Shown: piece by piece, positions 47,719 through 58,302 of the stretch | Position numbering within the stretch: position 1 is the stretch's first letter | Layout of the letters: every line of letters begins with the position of its first letter | Source of the DNA: Xiphydria camelus | Taxonomy: Eukaryota > Arthropoda > Insecta > Hymenoptera > Xiphydriidae | Length of the DNA: 64,000 nt | Direction: 5' to 3' | NCBI GenBank assembly: GCA_963678675.1 | Contig: OY783199.1 | Location: 26,347,546-26,411,545, forward strand | Translations under genes and position numbers: made by a program | Notes under the pieces: model-generated | The model's input: the letters and a program-made list of their open reading frames with translations, nothing else | Databases searched by the model: none | What the model was told of the DNA's origin: nothing

Positions 47719-48305
47719 AGTAGCCCCTAGACGGTCAATATATATTGATTCAATATGTATGGATCAATATATTGAAGATCTCGTCAATACGCTTCAATAT
47801 AGCTTCAATATAGTTCCTTCAATATGACAACTAGCCATTCTCACTTTGACTGTTGGTTGTGCTTGGAAAGTTCGCGATACGTTGTGCGCGTTTTTATTTT
47901 TATTACTTATTTTTTCCAATATCAAGCAATGGTGTCCCATAGAGATTTAGCTTTTCTTGCTTTGACTTTGGCTGTGCGTGAAATGAGAAAAAAAAACGAA
48001 AGAAGAAAAGACAAAAACGCTGGTCACAAAAGAATGGTACAAGCTGAGAAATCGTTTTACACACGAACATTTGCTGAACTATCTTCGAGTCACAGAAGCG
48101 GAGCAATTATTGATCAATATGCCTCATAGACGTCAATATGAACATCAATATAGTTTCCGTCAATACGCTTCAATATAAATGTCCATCAATATGATTCAAT
48201 ATGCCGTCAATATGTTTGAAGCTCTCTTAAACGTTCAATATTGGCTTTTCAATACGTATTGATCAATACATATTGAATCAATATATTGACCGTCTAGGGG
48301 CTACT
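47719..48305. mobile_element. PIF/Harbinger-like element with TAA duplication
   Basis: Ends AGTAGCCCCTAGACGGTCAA and its inverted copy. The repeats continue through ATATATTGATTCAATATGTA, and TAA lies at 47716-47718 and 48306-48308. The subterminal zones carry many TCAATA copies in one orientation (about 7 at the left, 12 at the right), a plausible transposase-binding array. A TWA target and this layout fit PIF/Harbinger by family knowledge. At 587 bp it is too short to be autonomous. Confidence 0.88.
47929..48129 (+). pseudogene. Possible Harbinger transposase remnant
   Basis: A 67-codon frame at the centre of the 47719-48305 element, between its two TCAATA arrays. It starts MVSHRDLAFLALTLAVREM, followed by a Lys/Arg-rich stretch (RKKNERRKDK), and ends after a possible aromatic-rich helix. 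Harbinger transposases often begin with a hydrophobic helix, a basic run and a region rich in Arg, Leu and aromatic residues, so a truncated N-terminus is possible. Another frame over 48045-48125 reads LLNYLRVTEAEQLL, which may reflect a frameshift. No catalytic DDE residues are present. The evidence is positional and weak. Confidence 0.25.
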
Positions 48306-49865
48306 TAAGGAAACGGGGAAGAGGCGCGCGCAGGCGCGTGTCTCGCGACGAGGACTACACACGGAGACAGACGCATCTGCGCAGCGGTTGGAAATGCAGT
48401 TTTCGGGGTCACCCGTCGCCGTGTCATACACGTGCGACGCGAATCACGAAAATAACCATTGCGCGGCGATTATCCGGGAGCGAACTGCAATTATCTCGAC
48501 GCGATATCCGTCGGTGCAGCTCGAGCGAGGGAGAAAGGAATATAAAGCGAGAGAGAGATCTTCCCTCTCGAGAATCGGAACGAGAGACGAGAGGGAAGGA
48601 GGAACGCGGCTTTTCTCGCACGGAACCGAGATCATGCGCGCCGCGTAGAGGAGAAAATATAAAAATATTCGGCACGCGGAGTTCAACGATCCTCCTCCGG
48701 CGCGGAAAACGCGCAGCTCTTATTACGATCGTCATCGCGGGTTACGCGCCTCGTCGTGCTGGGATGCGCGCGTGCGAACGCCGCCGTGATGCGAAATGCC
48801 TCGAAGCCCGCGCCGAGCCGGTGCATCGCTCAACGAACGAGTATCGTCGAAAGCCACGGCACTCCCGCGCGTGTGGAGAGGGCGCGCGCATCGCCCGAAG
48901 TTCTTCGCGCGCGCCCGCGCGCGCGCGGTGCTTCCGGCGTGAATATACGATTTAGAATTCGCCGAGCGCGGTAAGACGGGAGGTTGTAAATCGCTTGGAT
49001 CCGGTAGACGCAGTTCGGAACGATACACCCGGGGAAAAGGTGTAGCGGAATACGAATCTGATGGAAAAATGTATTTCGGATGAACGCGGGAATTTATTCA
49101 CATCGAACTCTGAAGTCTATTCGAATTGGACGTGACGTTCTACTAGGTTCGCAGTCGATGAAAAAGATGCGCAAAATATTTATTTCATTGAAACACAGAT
49201 GTTCGTTCGATGTTAATGAATTCTTATTCGTCTCGAATACATTTTTGCCATCAGTTTCGCATTCGACTGAACCTTTTCCCTCGGCGTGTAAGAGTCTCGT
49301 TCGCCGCGGTCAAAATTTATTCGCCGTTCCCTATTCCTTTCAGCGCGAAAATATAGTCGGAAATGCTATTAAATTATTTTTCCCATCCCCCGTTCCGTCG
49401 AAGCTTGACCTACGATATTCGCGGTGATTTCCGAGGGGTTAAAAAGGACTCGTGGTGAATAATGTACATACTGTAAAAAATTCTGCAGCGTGGACCTATT
49501 AGACCACTTTTGATGTTGGATAACAATGGCATAAGACCGAGCGACGACAGATGTGGTGCAAATAGATTCGCACCGGTGAAACGGTGTTCGAAATTAACAA
49601 CACTTTTACCGCGTAGGAAGTTCGCACGCGCGTTGCTCTCTCGCGCCGCGATAGTCCTCCCGCGTGACGTCACCCGCTTCGCCTCGCACCGCGAGGCAAG
49701 GCCGACGCGTGACGTCACGAAGCAAAACACGCTCCACTCGTCCTTATACAACTTTTCAACGAAACGAGATAATACGAGGCACGGATCCGCGACGGAACGC
49801 GTTCACTCCTTGATATCGTCGATTCAAAAGACGTAGTTCAGGTCAAACAAATTTTTGATAAAATG
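48306..49865. other. No gene recognised
   Basis: GC-rich, CG run at about 48910-48928. Frames up to 205 codons (48338-48955) are Arg/Ser-rich on both strands. Two identical GCGTGACGTCAC strings occur at 49661 and 49707, CRE-like half palindromes of unknown meaning. Confidence 0.4.
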
Positions 49866-50003
49866 CGGGACCAGGCCAATTTATCGCAACGATAACTACA
49901 ATTTTCGTAAAAATTGACAGCTGACGCTTGCAACTTCTGCCAGTTTCACTAGAATTTTGACTAAAATTGGAGTTATCGTAAACGAGAAATTGGCCCAGTC
50001 CCG
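49866..50003. mobile_element. 138-bp MITE with CGGGAC ends
   Basis: CGGGACCAGGCCAATTTATC at the left and inverted CGGGACTGGGCCAATTTCTC at the right, then ACGATAACTNCAATTTT in both arms, leave a loop of only about 25 bp around 49922-49947. No target duplication is evident. Confidence 0.8.
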
Positions 50004-51344
50004 AAATTTATAATACCACAGATGTGTTTTTTTTTCCGTGTATCGACTACCCAGGAAAAAATATGTATCACTGCAGAGGAGCGACTCCCAGAGTCTGGAG
50101 GATCGAGCGAGTTCGCTTTCGGCCAGGGAAAAAAAAACAGATGCGCGAAGAACGCGGGAGAGCGTCGTTCGCACAAAATCAAAAGGCCTCGAATTGAAGA
50201 TACGTGATACCTCGCGGAGCCGTTCAATTCCCCGCAGCGAAACGACGGCGACGTCGTGCTGCGTCGAGTCTCTCGTCGCGCGGCTCGTTACACACTCGTC
50301 GTCGTCGCCGCCCCCGGCGTCTCGGCGCTCATCGATTCCTGGCCCCGCCCCTCCTGCCTCCCGGTGACGTCACCGGAACCACGACCCCCATCGCATACCT
50401 ACGCCAGTAGCAACAGCATCGCGCGCGCGGACCCGTGTACAGAGTCTCGACCGAACGCGGCACACACAACCCCCGTAATAAAATCCCCCGCGGCCACCCC
50501 CCCCCCCCGTCTATGCACCGCAGCTGCTGCTCTCATCGCTCTCCCGGCATATCGTGGAGAGAGAGAGAGAGAGTGCGACTCGTCGAATGATTCCCGGATG
50601 AAGGTTAAACGATCGAAAAAAAATCCTCTGACGCGTGTCACACGTGCTACCCCGCTCCACGTATCCCGCGTGTTTCTCACGCCCCGATAAAGCCGCGTAT
50701 CGACGGGGGAAACCGAAGCACGGACCGACGTTATCGTTCGTTTCCTCGTCCTGATGAGAAAAAAAAAGTGCACACCGCGAATGCAAAAAAAACGAATACA
50801 TAAATGCAATGCATTAACGCGGAAATGCGAAACCGAGCGGTAATCCACTTTACACGCGTACAACTGGAACACGCCTCCTTCGCGATCGCGTTTAACCCGC
50901 GGCCTCTCGTATCCGCGCTATTAGCGAAATCACCGTTGGAATCGGATTATGCCGCGAATCGATTCGACACCCCCGCTTCGACCCCGCCGGCCGACTTAAC
51001 CCGCGGGGGATTGGTTCGGGTTACGGGAGATACAGCTGCTGGACGAGCGCGGCTTCTGTCCGCGAACGGCACGCGGGGGGAGTAGTAGACTCCGATTTTT
51101 TTGGAACGACTAACGAGCAGTGATAGCAGTTAGGTAGTAGGCACCGGGTATATTAGGTGTGCAACTTTGCTTCCGCCGTTTTTCCGAAATTCGAGGCTTT
51201 ATTGTAAAACACCGGTTGTACATTTATGATTCAAAGTATCGTCCATCGCTGGCCACTACTTCCTCCCATCTTTCGGGCGGCGTACGAATCCCGCGTTGAA
51301 AAAACCGGTCATCTTTTAAAGCGATTCACGAATCGAAAACGGCG
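50004..51344. other. No gene recognised; C12 homopolymer
   Basis: GC-rich with C12 at 50497-50508 and (GA)n at 50556-50573. Frames overlap on both strands. Confidence 0.45.
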
Positions 51345-52530
51345 GAAGCAAAGTGGTGCACCTGATATTTTCGCAAAAACCGAAATCTCGGGAATTCGGT
51401 TCTCGATAAGTCTGTTCGATGTATTCTTTTGTGCTGATTTCAAAAACCATAGATATATTGATCAAATCTCAAAAGGAGACCGAGATGCCACATTGATTTT
51501 ATGGGGAGAAATAATTTATTTCGACATGAAATTGCCGACATCTCATACTCCCTTTGAGATTTGGACCTAATGACCATGCTTTTCGTAATCAGCGTGAAAA
51601 ACTGCATAAGATAGAGTGGTCCAGCGATCGATTCCAGAGATTTCGATTTTCGCGAAAAATTAACAAAAATGTAAGTCATATACCTTAAAATTTTCGTAAA
51701 AATCGAAATCTCCGGAATCGGTCGCTCGACCACCCTATCTTATGTATTTGTTCACGCTCATCACGAAAATCACATCTATCAGGTATATATCTCAAAGGGA
51801 GTATGAGATATCGGCGATTTTCCGTCGAAAACAAATTTTTTTTCCCCTATAAAATCGACGATATCTCGATTTCCCTTTGAGATTTTTCCAATAAATCGGT
51901 TATTTTCGGAATCAGCACGAAAAAAATACATCGAATAGGGTGGTCGGGCGACCGATTCCGGAGATTTCGATTTTCGCGAAAATTTCGGGGGTTGACATTT
52001 TTGCCAAAAATCGAAATCTCTGAAATTGAGTTTTCGAGCAGCCTATCTTATGTATTTTTTTACGCTGATTCCGAAAATCACCGATTTATCGAGGAAATCT
52101 CAAAGGAACACTAAGTTATCGGTGATTTTTCGTGGAGGAAACAATTTATTTCAACATAAAATTACTGATATCTCATATTTTCTTTAAGATTTGGATCAAA
52201 TGGCCGTGCTTTTCGTAATCAGCGTAAAAAAATACACAAGATAGAGTGGTCCAGCGATCGATTCCAGAGATTTCGATTTTCGCGAAAAATTAACAAAAAT
52301 GTAAGTCATATACCTTAAAATTTTCGTAAAAATCGAAATCTCCGGAAACGATCGCTCGTCCACCTTATCTTATGTATTTTTTCACGTTGATTCCGAAAAT
52401 CGCCGACTTGTTGAGCGAATCTCAAAGGAACACCGAGATATCGATGATTTTATGGCGGGAAAATCATTTTTTTTTTTTCGCTAGTATCTTACGTTTCCTT
52501 TGAAATATTGACCTAATAATCATGAGTTTC
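51345..52530. repeat. Palindromic-unit (PU) array, locus 4
   Basis: An array of about 1.2 kb in half-units that alternate in orientation. Each half-unit runs ATTTTCGCGAAAATCGAAAT, ATCGATCGCTCGACCACCCT, TATCTTATGTATTTTTT, GCTGATTCCGAAAATCACCG, AAATCTCAAAGGAACACNGA, and is followed by its inverted copy. A block with AATTAACAAAAATGTAAGTC and CATATACCTTAAAATTTTCG occurs at about 51655-51700 and again at 52279-52324. The same blocks occur inverted at locus 5. There are no open frames beyond palindrome by-products. Confidence 0.85.
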
Positions 52531-53529
52531 GGATTCAGTGCGAAAACATACGCAAGACAGGATGCTCCGCGACGGACGATCCGCGTTATACTCGCGCGAG
52601 ATCGTACCACCGGTTCTCGATTGCGTCGACGGTAAATCCTTGCAGCGCGACGCTGTGGGTCTCTGCCGACGAGCACTTTCGCATCGCTCGAGAAACGGAC
52701 GGACGGACGGACGCGGATAAACGGTCAGAGATATGGGCGGATATCAAATCGCGGGGAGAGAGAAAGAGAAGGAAGCCGCACCGAGAGAGAATGATGAGAG
52801 AGAACTCGCGGTTTAACGACGCTTGTGTGTCTCGTTCATATATATTTCAGCGCGACGTGTATTCGAAACTTTCCATTAGGTGCGCAGCTGGCTCGCGGTG
52901 CGAAGTGTGTATCTCGGAGGTATATCAATTCGTCGTGTCGTTGTGCTTTTTTTTTTCCCGACAACCCGCAGAGTCGATCAACGGATCTCGCTCTGGAAAT
53001 GCTGGTCGGTGGAGCTATGAGAAAACGAGTCCTCCCGATCGGGCCGAAGTAATTTCGGTATCGATATCGCAATCTATAAAAAAAAAATAGGAAACTAAAG
53101 CGACCGGTGGGCGAAGCGCGTATTCGTCACGCACGTCTCGGGTACACGAACATCCGCGAGAGGGCGAAGGTTTCGATTCACGGGGTGAGGATATACGTAG
53201 GTACATATATACCTGCGCACGGTTTTCAAATTCACGTATGCGTGACGCCGACGTCCAATTAGGTACCCAACGCGCGCGAGAACGTCGAGCGTCACGCGCC
53301 GCGAATCCGAAATAAGCGTCGACGTTACATCGTCCTCGGTTGTGCTCGCGCGCACGTGTACAGCGCTATACGCGCGCGTTGAAAAAGAGATAGAGGGCGA
53401 ATGTGTGTGAGATATACGGGGCCCACTCTCGACACGCGATATCGACGACATGGGTACCTATACGCGCGGTCTTCCGAGCGGTGTCATCGGCCTTTTTCCA
53501 CCTATCCGAGTCGTCGTTCGACGAACCTG
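52531..53529. other. No gene recognised; (GGAC)n
   Basis: (GGAC)4 at 52696-52712. Frames overlap on both strands. A CACCGAGAGAGAAT string at 52778 has no inverted partner. Confidence 0.4.
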
Positions 53530-54188
53530 CACGGAGAAAAATGGATTTGTGTGATGAAGGACACCGAGTACTCGGATTCTGGCATTGTGTGATCGATCGT
53601 GCGTGGTACAGGAGTGACGACTCGAATTTCAGCTAAATATTCCCCTAAAAATAGCATTTCATTCTCCTCGTACGGCAAAGATTGGTACAGCGTAGCGTAT
53701 CTTTGAATAATTTGTCATTTTTTGCAATACAGAAAAAGAACGTACGTATAGAGAAAAGTAAAGTAGGGGAGACCGGGGCTAGTTGATACAGTTTTCTGTT
53801 ATTTTTAATTTTATCACTTTTGTTTTTATAGTTATGCAATAACATAGGCGATGTTCGGAAAGTAATGTATATTATATACATTATGTATACATATTAATAG
53901 TTAATATTAATATTTTCTAAGCAATTCGTATAAATTATTCGATCAATGCACAATGTATCAAGTTGCCCCAGTGAGGGCAATCGCGAATTATTCAAAAATA
54001 CGCGATATTGTACTAATTTTTGCCATACGAGGGGAATGAAATACTATTTTGCGTGGCAATATTTTGCTGAAATTCGAGTTGTGACTCTAGTGCCACAGAG
54101 TCGACCGCATAAAACGCCAGAGTCTGGGTACTCGGTGCCAGAATGTCGGCACTCTGTGCTCTTCATTCCAAATCGTTTTTTCTCCGTC
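53530..54188. mobile_element. Foldback element F8 with ~190-bp arms (CACGGAGAAAAATGG start)
   Basis: Outer ends CACGGAGAAAAATGGATTTG and inverted GACGGAGAAAAAACGATTTG. The left arm (53530-53716) pairs with the right arm (53985-54188): ACACCGAGTACTCGG-type, ACTCGAATTTCAGC and ATTTCATTCTCCTCGTACGG blocks all recur inverted. The loop holds a second small element (53775-53969). Imperfections in the arms indicate age. No flanking duplication is visible. Confidence 0.8.
53775..53969. mobile_element. Element with GGGGCTAGTTGATACA ends in the F8 loop
   Basis: GGGGCTAGTTGATACA and TGTATCAAGTTGCCCC are inverted repeats with one mismatch, 195 bp apart, around an AT-rich interior with TA-rich runs (53866-53905). 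Repeats reading GGGGCAAGTTGATACA are, as I recall, common in insect genomes, but I cannot name the superfamily. Confidence 0.6.
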
Positions 54189-54763
54189 GACACCGCGCGC
54201 GGACCAAGGGAAGTAAGCGCGCAATAAACCGTAGAAAAGATTTGTAATTTTAACATACTTTTATATAAAGCTTTTTTCCACTACGTGGTTATGAAAATTA
54301 ATATACTCCGTAATTATGAAAATTTAGATATTTCCCTATGAAATTTCCCTTACAAAATTCATTACGGAGTGCATTAATTTTCATAATCACGTATTGGATA
54401 AAAGCTCGATACACAGTTGCATTAAATTTAAGACAAATTTTGTTAAAGTGCGTGCAGATCGAATCTCCCATCGTGTCGCCCCGCGAAATCCACTTCCGCG
54501 AAGCCAGCTTCCTCATTTTTTAAATTTCAACGCTTCACTCGGCAGCGTGCCGCTCCGCGAGCGGGTATAGCGCGCGGCAGCGCTTGGCTTTTCGCCAAGC
54601 GTTGAACGGATAACGACGTAATCGCGATCGACGCGAACAAGTTTATCCGGACACATCGGTCCTTCCTCTTCCGAGTTACGGAAATATAACAGCACAGCTG
54701 TGTGACTCTCCCGTCTCTTGTTTGCTATTTCCCCCCACCCCCATCCTCTCTTTCTCTCTCTCT
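54189..54763. other. No gene recognised; inverted pair in AT-rich DNA
   Basis: 54294-54340 and 54355-54400 contain the inverted pair TTATGAAAATTAATATACTCCGTAATTAT / AATTCATTACGGAGTGCATTAATTTTCATAA in part (key cores ATTAATNNACTCCGTAAT), a small hairpin-forming relic. CGCTTGGCTTTTCGCCAAGCG at 54573-54602 is another short hairpin. Confidence 0.45.
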
Positions 54764-55000
54764 TCACATATTCATTACTGTATATCTGAAATATTCTACC
54801 TACTTTACTTATTTTGTTATAATCAGTCGTAATTATAGTTATTTGTTTTAGTTATCAGTCATAGTGTTATTAATTTTGCCGATTTCTACTTCAGTCTCAC
54901 TCAATGCCTTCTACTTATTTCCTTTCTTCGTTCGCTCTTAGGAGACTGCGTCTCGGAGCCGTTAATAAATGCATCTTTTTCTTAACTTCTTCTTCTCTCC
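54764..55000 (+). mobile_element. T-rich retroposon-like repeat, copy 4 (diverged)
   Basis: Preceded by CT-rich sequence (54746-54763), T-rich (TACTTTACTTATTT and similar). It ends with a stem-loop CGCTCTTAGGAGACTGCGTCTCGGAGCC-type (GAGAC/GTCTC core, 54941-54960), then TTAATAAATGCATC and TTCTTCTTC. It has the same order of parts as copies 1, 2 and 5 with strong sequence divergence. It happens to end next to CTCCGCACAG, a good splice-acceptor-like string, but no exon is supported after it. Confidence 0.45.
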
Positions 55001-56340
55001 GCACAGGTCTTCTCCGCGAGATATCACCTCGCCGCGGAAAGAGAAAGCCGATCCTCCCGCGCGGCAATCGCGACGCGACCTTATTTTCCCATCGCGTCGG
55101 CGCGGAAGGCGTTCGAGTGATTCGCGCGCGAAGCGTCCGGACGAATAGAAGACCTCGCCGAGTTTTCCCGTGGTCGCGCGCGGAGCGATGCGTGCGTGCG
55201 AGCGCGACGTCGCTCACGGAGCGAGGGACGATCGAGGAGAGGAGAGACGAGGCCAGTGGCCGTCACGGTCTCGCTCTCTCGCCAGGTCGAATCCGTACTC
55301 CCCTGGCGATGGTGCAGCGCCCGTAAATAAGACCGACACAATCGCAAAACCGTATACGCGAGCGCGCGCGGGACCGAGACACCGTCGGTGCTGGAAGCCG
55401 TTCAACTTTATCAGCCTCGGCTTAGTACGGAGCTCGGGGGGAGGGGGGAAGCGAGAGGGGCAGCGGAGCGTCGTTCGGAAACGAGCGAATCGAACCCCGC
55501 GCACCGCTGCGGTTAAAGAGTGGAGAGCGAGACGCGGGGAATCGACGATCCATACTTTGGGGGAATGTACGAGAGGACATTCTCGATCGAATATCGTTTG
55601 TCGAGATGCGTACGCCGGGTTGGTAGAAATAACTGAGAATCAGTGCACGCGGGTACTGAAATCGAGCGAATATAAGGTTACCGTGATTTCAGTAACCTTC
55701 TATTCACCGGATTTTCAGCGATTTTCACTGATCCGGATTAACGGAACGAGGTCGAACGAAAACTTGAATTTGATCCAGGATCTCGAGAATTTCCTGACCG
55801 CTACATACGCGCCACAGTGTGATAATAATTGATCGAAAATTCCACGCGATTCATATGTAACTGTACGAGCGACGAATGGGAGGAAGTAGAAAGCAGAAAG
55901 TGACACGGTATCCGAATGGTCCCGTAACCAATGGCGCGCCTCGGGTCGTACAGAGAGATATAGAGTACCTGCATTGTACAAACGCGCGGGGTAGGTCTGC
56001 TGCGATACCCATACATATATACGCTGTTTAACCAAGCCGGCTGCCCGGTAACGATAAAGTTAGACGCGGCCGTTGTTTGCGAAGGTAATTAAAAACACCA
56101 CGGCGAGGGGGGAGAGAGGACGGACGATCGGGAGTGGGGGTCGCGTGTGACAGGTACCTCGGAACACTTCGCCGGTAGCTCGTGTCGCTTAAATTCGACC
56201 TCGCGCCTGTACGCGTACACTGACGTTTCGCCTCGCGTCTGTCTCCGGGGCATACAGCGGCCCGCCCTCAGTATATCTGTACAACGACTATTCTATTCGC
56301 ACACGTCCCTCGCTCCGAGGGATGATGCACATTCGTAATC
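55001..56340. other. No gene recognised
   Basis: GC-rich. The 220-codon plus frame (55170-55832) has no domain and overlaps three minus frames. Not accepted. Confidence 0.4.
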
Positions 56341-56727
56341 ATGGTGTCGCTCAATTTTCTAATCAAAGTGTAATCACACTGTAATCAATGAAGTTTTGTT
56401 TGATTGTTCTGTTTGTTATAATATGTTTTGCAATGCATACAATAATAAAATGGTGATAATAGCGGTACCAAAAACATGCTTGTTGATTTGCTCATTAAAA
56501 AAACAATTAATAAGAAAGACAGAGTGAGGACATGATTTCAACGATTACTCTAACACGTTGTAATCACTGATTACAATTTCACAGTAATCATCGAAATCAT
56601 TTAATAATCATGAAGTCACCTTCGAAGGTAGTGGCAATCAATGTAATTATTGACTACCGAAATCAGTGTAATCACCGTGGTAATCGCTTGTAATCGATTA
56701 CATTTTGTAATGAGGGTGTCACCCAAA
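56341..56727. mobile_element. hAT-like element with TAATCA motif array
   Basis: About 390 bp dense in GTAATCA/GTAATCG (around eight direct, three or more inverted), with imperfect terminal repeats ATGGTGTCGCTCAATTTTC and, inverted, GGGTGACACCCTCATTAC. Arrays of TGTAATCGATTACA-type motifs next to GGGTGNCACC ends are seen in non-autonomous hAT elements, but the ends here are degenerate and no target duplication is clear. Confidence 0.5.
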
Positions 56728-57672
56728 TCGAATGTGAATAGCCCCTCGCCCAACCCTTCCAAAGCCTCCCTCCTCTCGCGCACACGTACCTCACGCATCC
56801 ACCGGGAGGCCGAGTGAAAAATCAAAATCCAGAACTCTCGTCGCGAGTCGGCATCGACCCGGCTCATCGATTTATCCGATCCGCTCTCGAACCCGCTCTC
56901 TCCGATCCTCGCGGGCAAACCCTCGCGGAAGCCGTGTCGCGTGATGTCACCGAAAAGCGCGGAGATTCGCGCTCTCTGATGTTCGCCGAGAATAACGAGG
57001 CCAGACTCGAACGCGCGGCCGTCTGACAATGTTATCGCTCCGCGACGCATTCGACCGTGCTTGGCACGAATCTCCTGAAACAGTTCCCGCCCGTCGATGC
57101 AGCCTGACCCGTGCCGCACATTCCAGTGACCGCCTCGGTCATCACGGCGCTAATGTCGTCGCGTGCACACCCACCGGGGCATTGCGGGAAACCCGCACCC
57201 GCACACACGACGACGATGATACCGTGCGTGCGTGCGTCGAATACACCTGCCGCTACGTTGACGGACTCGACACCATTGCTTCGGTTCCTTTTACGGCAAG
57301 ATTATGGACCCCGCGCGCCGCGCGTTGTTACAGATACTCGCGCGCTGTCCATTGAATCGCTTCAAGGTTATAGCGAGCGGCGTCAGGTGGATTTACGAGC
57401 GATGGTGGGTTGCCATTAGCCGGGTTGACGAGACACGATCGTCCGTGCGGCGCGCGACCTCGAAGCGCGGGGTAGGCGAGAAAATCTCGACCGTTTTCTT
57501 TCGTTCGCCGAGGAGGAGTCTCTCTCTCTCTCGAAGAAAGAGAGGAGCGACGCGAAAGGGGTGTCCGTGTAGAAATTCTTTAAAGGCTGTAATCGGGCCC
57601 CTATTGGTTTCCCCGATATTATCGAGGCTCTGATCGGGAACCTCGGTAGGTTATCGACAGGATACGTCACAC
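56728..57672. other. No gene recognised
   Basis: GC-rich. A 167-codon minus frame (56616-57119) starts here and runs into the hAT-like element, so it is unlikely to be a gene. Confidence 0.4.
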
Positions 57673-57676
57673 TTAA

Positions 57677-57897
57677 CCCCTTCAGACCTGGTGTACACGA
57701 GAATGTACATTGGATTTGAGCTATTTTATTAAAAAATGTTACGCAAAAATACAACTTTGTACTGTTTGCACATGAATATAAGAAAATTTAAAAAATAAAG
57801 ACTGCAAAAATATGTTAAAATATAATAATACCCTAAAGGCTAAAACATCGTTAACAATTTTGTTTACTCCGCGAAAAAAAAATCGGGTCTGAAGGGG
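57677..57897. mobile_element. piggyBac-like MITE at TTAA
   Basis: Ends CCCCTTCAGACCTGG and, inverted, CCCCTTCAGACCCGA, with TTAA at 57673-57676 and 57898-57901. The 221-bp interior is AT-rich. TTAA duplication plus a CCC(C/T)TT start is diagnostic of the piggyBac group; nothing is coded. Confidence 0.9.
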
Positions 57898-57923
57898 TTA
57901 ATTCGTCGGGGCCCTCCGTTAGT

Positions 57924-57950
57924 CGCTATGGGTCCCACAGACCCATAGCG
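57924..57950. repeat. Perfect 11-bp stem hairpin
   Basis: CGCTATGGGTC, loop CCACA, then GACCCATAGCG. It sits 22 bp after the piggyBac-like MITE. It may be part of a degraded element that continues to 58302, or a structured end. Confidence 0.8.
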
Positions 57951-57982
57951 TTTTTATTTGCTAATCAACAGCTATGCTGACC

Positions 57983-58302
57983 TGTTAAATCCAACTGTCG
58001 TATCTGCAAAATTTTTAAACTTAATTTAAACGTCCTCACAATCCCCTCATGGCTTATTTTATCATTGCGTTAAGTTCCCGTGGCGTAACTGCTATTAGTT
58101 AGACCTTATACAAACAATTTTAGTATTGTCGATGATTTAAAAAAAAGCCATAAGGATTGTGAAGACATGTTAAACACCTTGACTGCGGTAACAAAAAATG
58201 GAGTTTTTTTTTAAGTGCATTATCGGTTTCTGGCGACCGACAACGCAGTCAACGTGTTGACTCAAATTTGTTAATTTTACAGATACGACATTTGGAATCA
58301 AC
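57983..58302. mobile_element. Foldback relic with two nested inverted pairs
   Basis: Outer pair: TGTTAAATCCAACTGTCGTA (57983) with TACGACATTTGGAATCAACA (right end, 58302). Inner pair: CGTCCTCACAATCC...ATGGCTTATTTT (58030-58060) with GCCATAAGGATTGTGAAGAC (58147-58166). No coding capacity. Family unknown. Confidence 0.65.

Noticed and set aside
48356..48368. CACGGAGACAG, a possible CACNGAGAAA left end
   Set aside because: No inverted partner downstream and the fourth A of the signature is missing.
51345..52530. Regular inverted units resembling a CRISPR-type or phage array
   Set aside because: Units are long (about 320 bp), AT-rich, imperfect and alternate in orientation, without short repeats or spacers; the genome is eukaryotic.
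52777..52792. CACCGAGAGAGAATG, a possible F5-like end
   Set aside because: It lies in a purine-rich tract and has no inverted partner.
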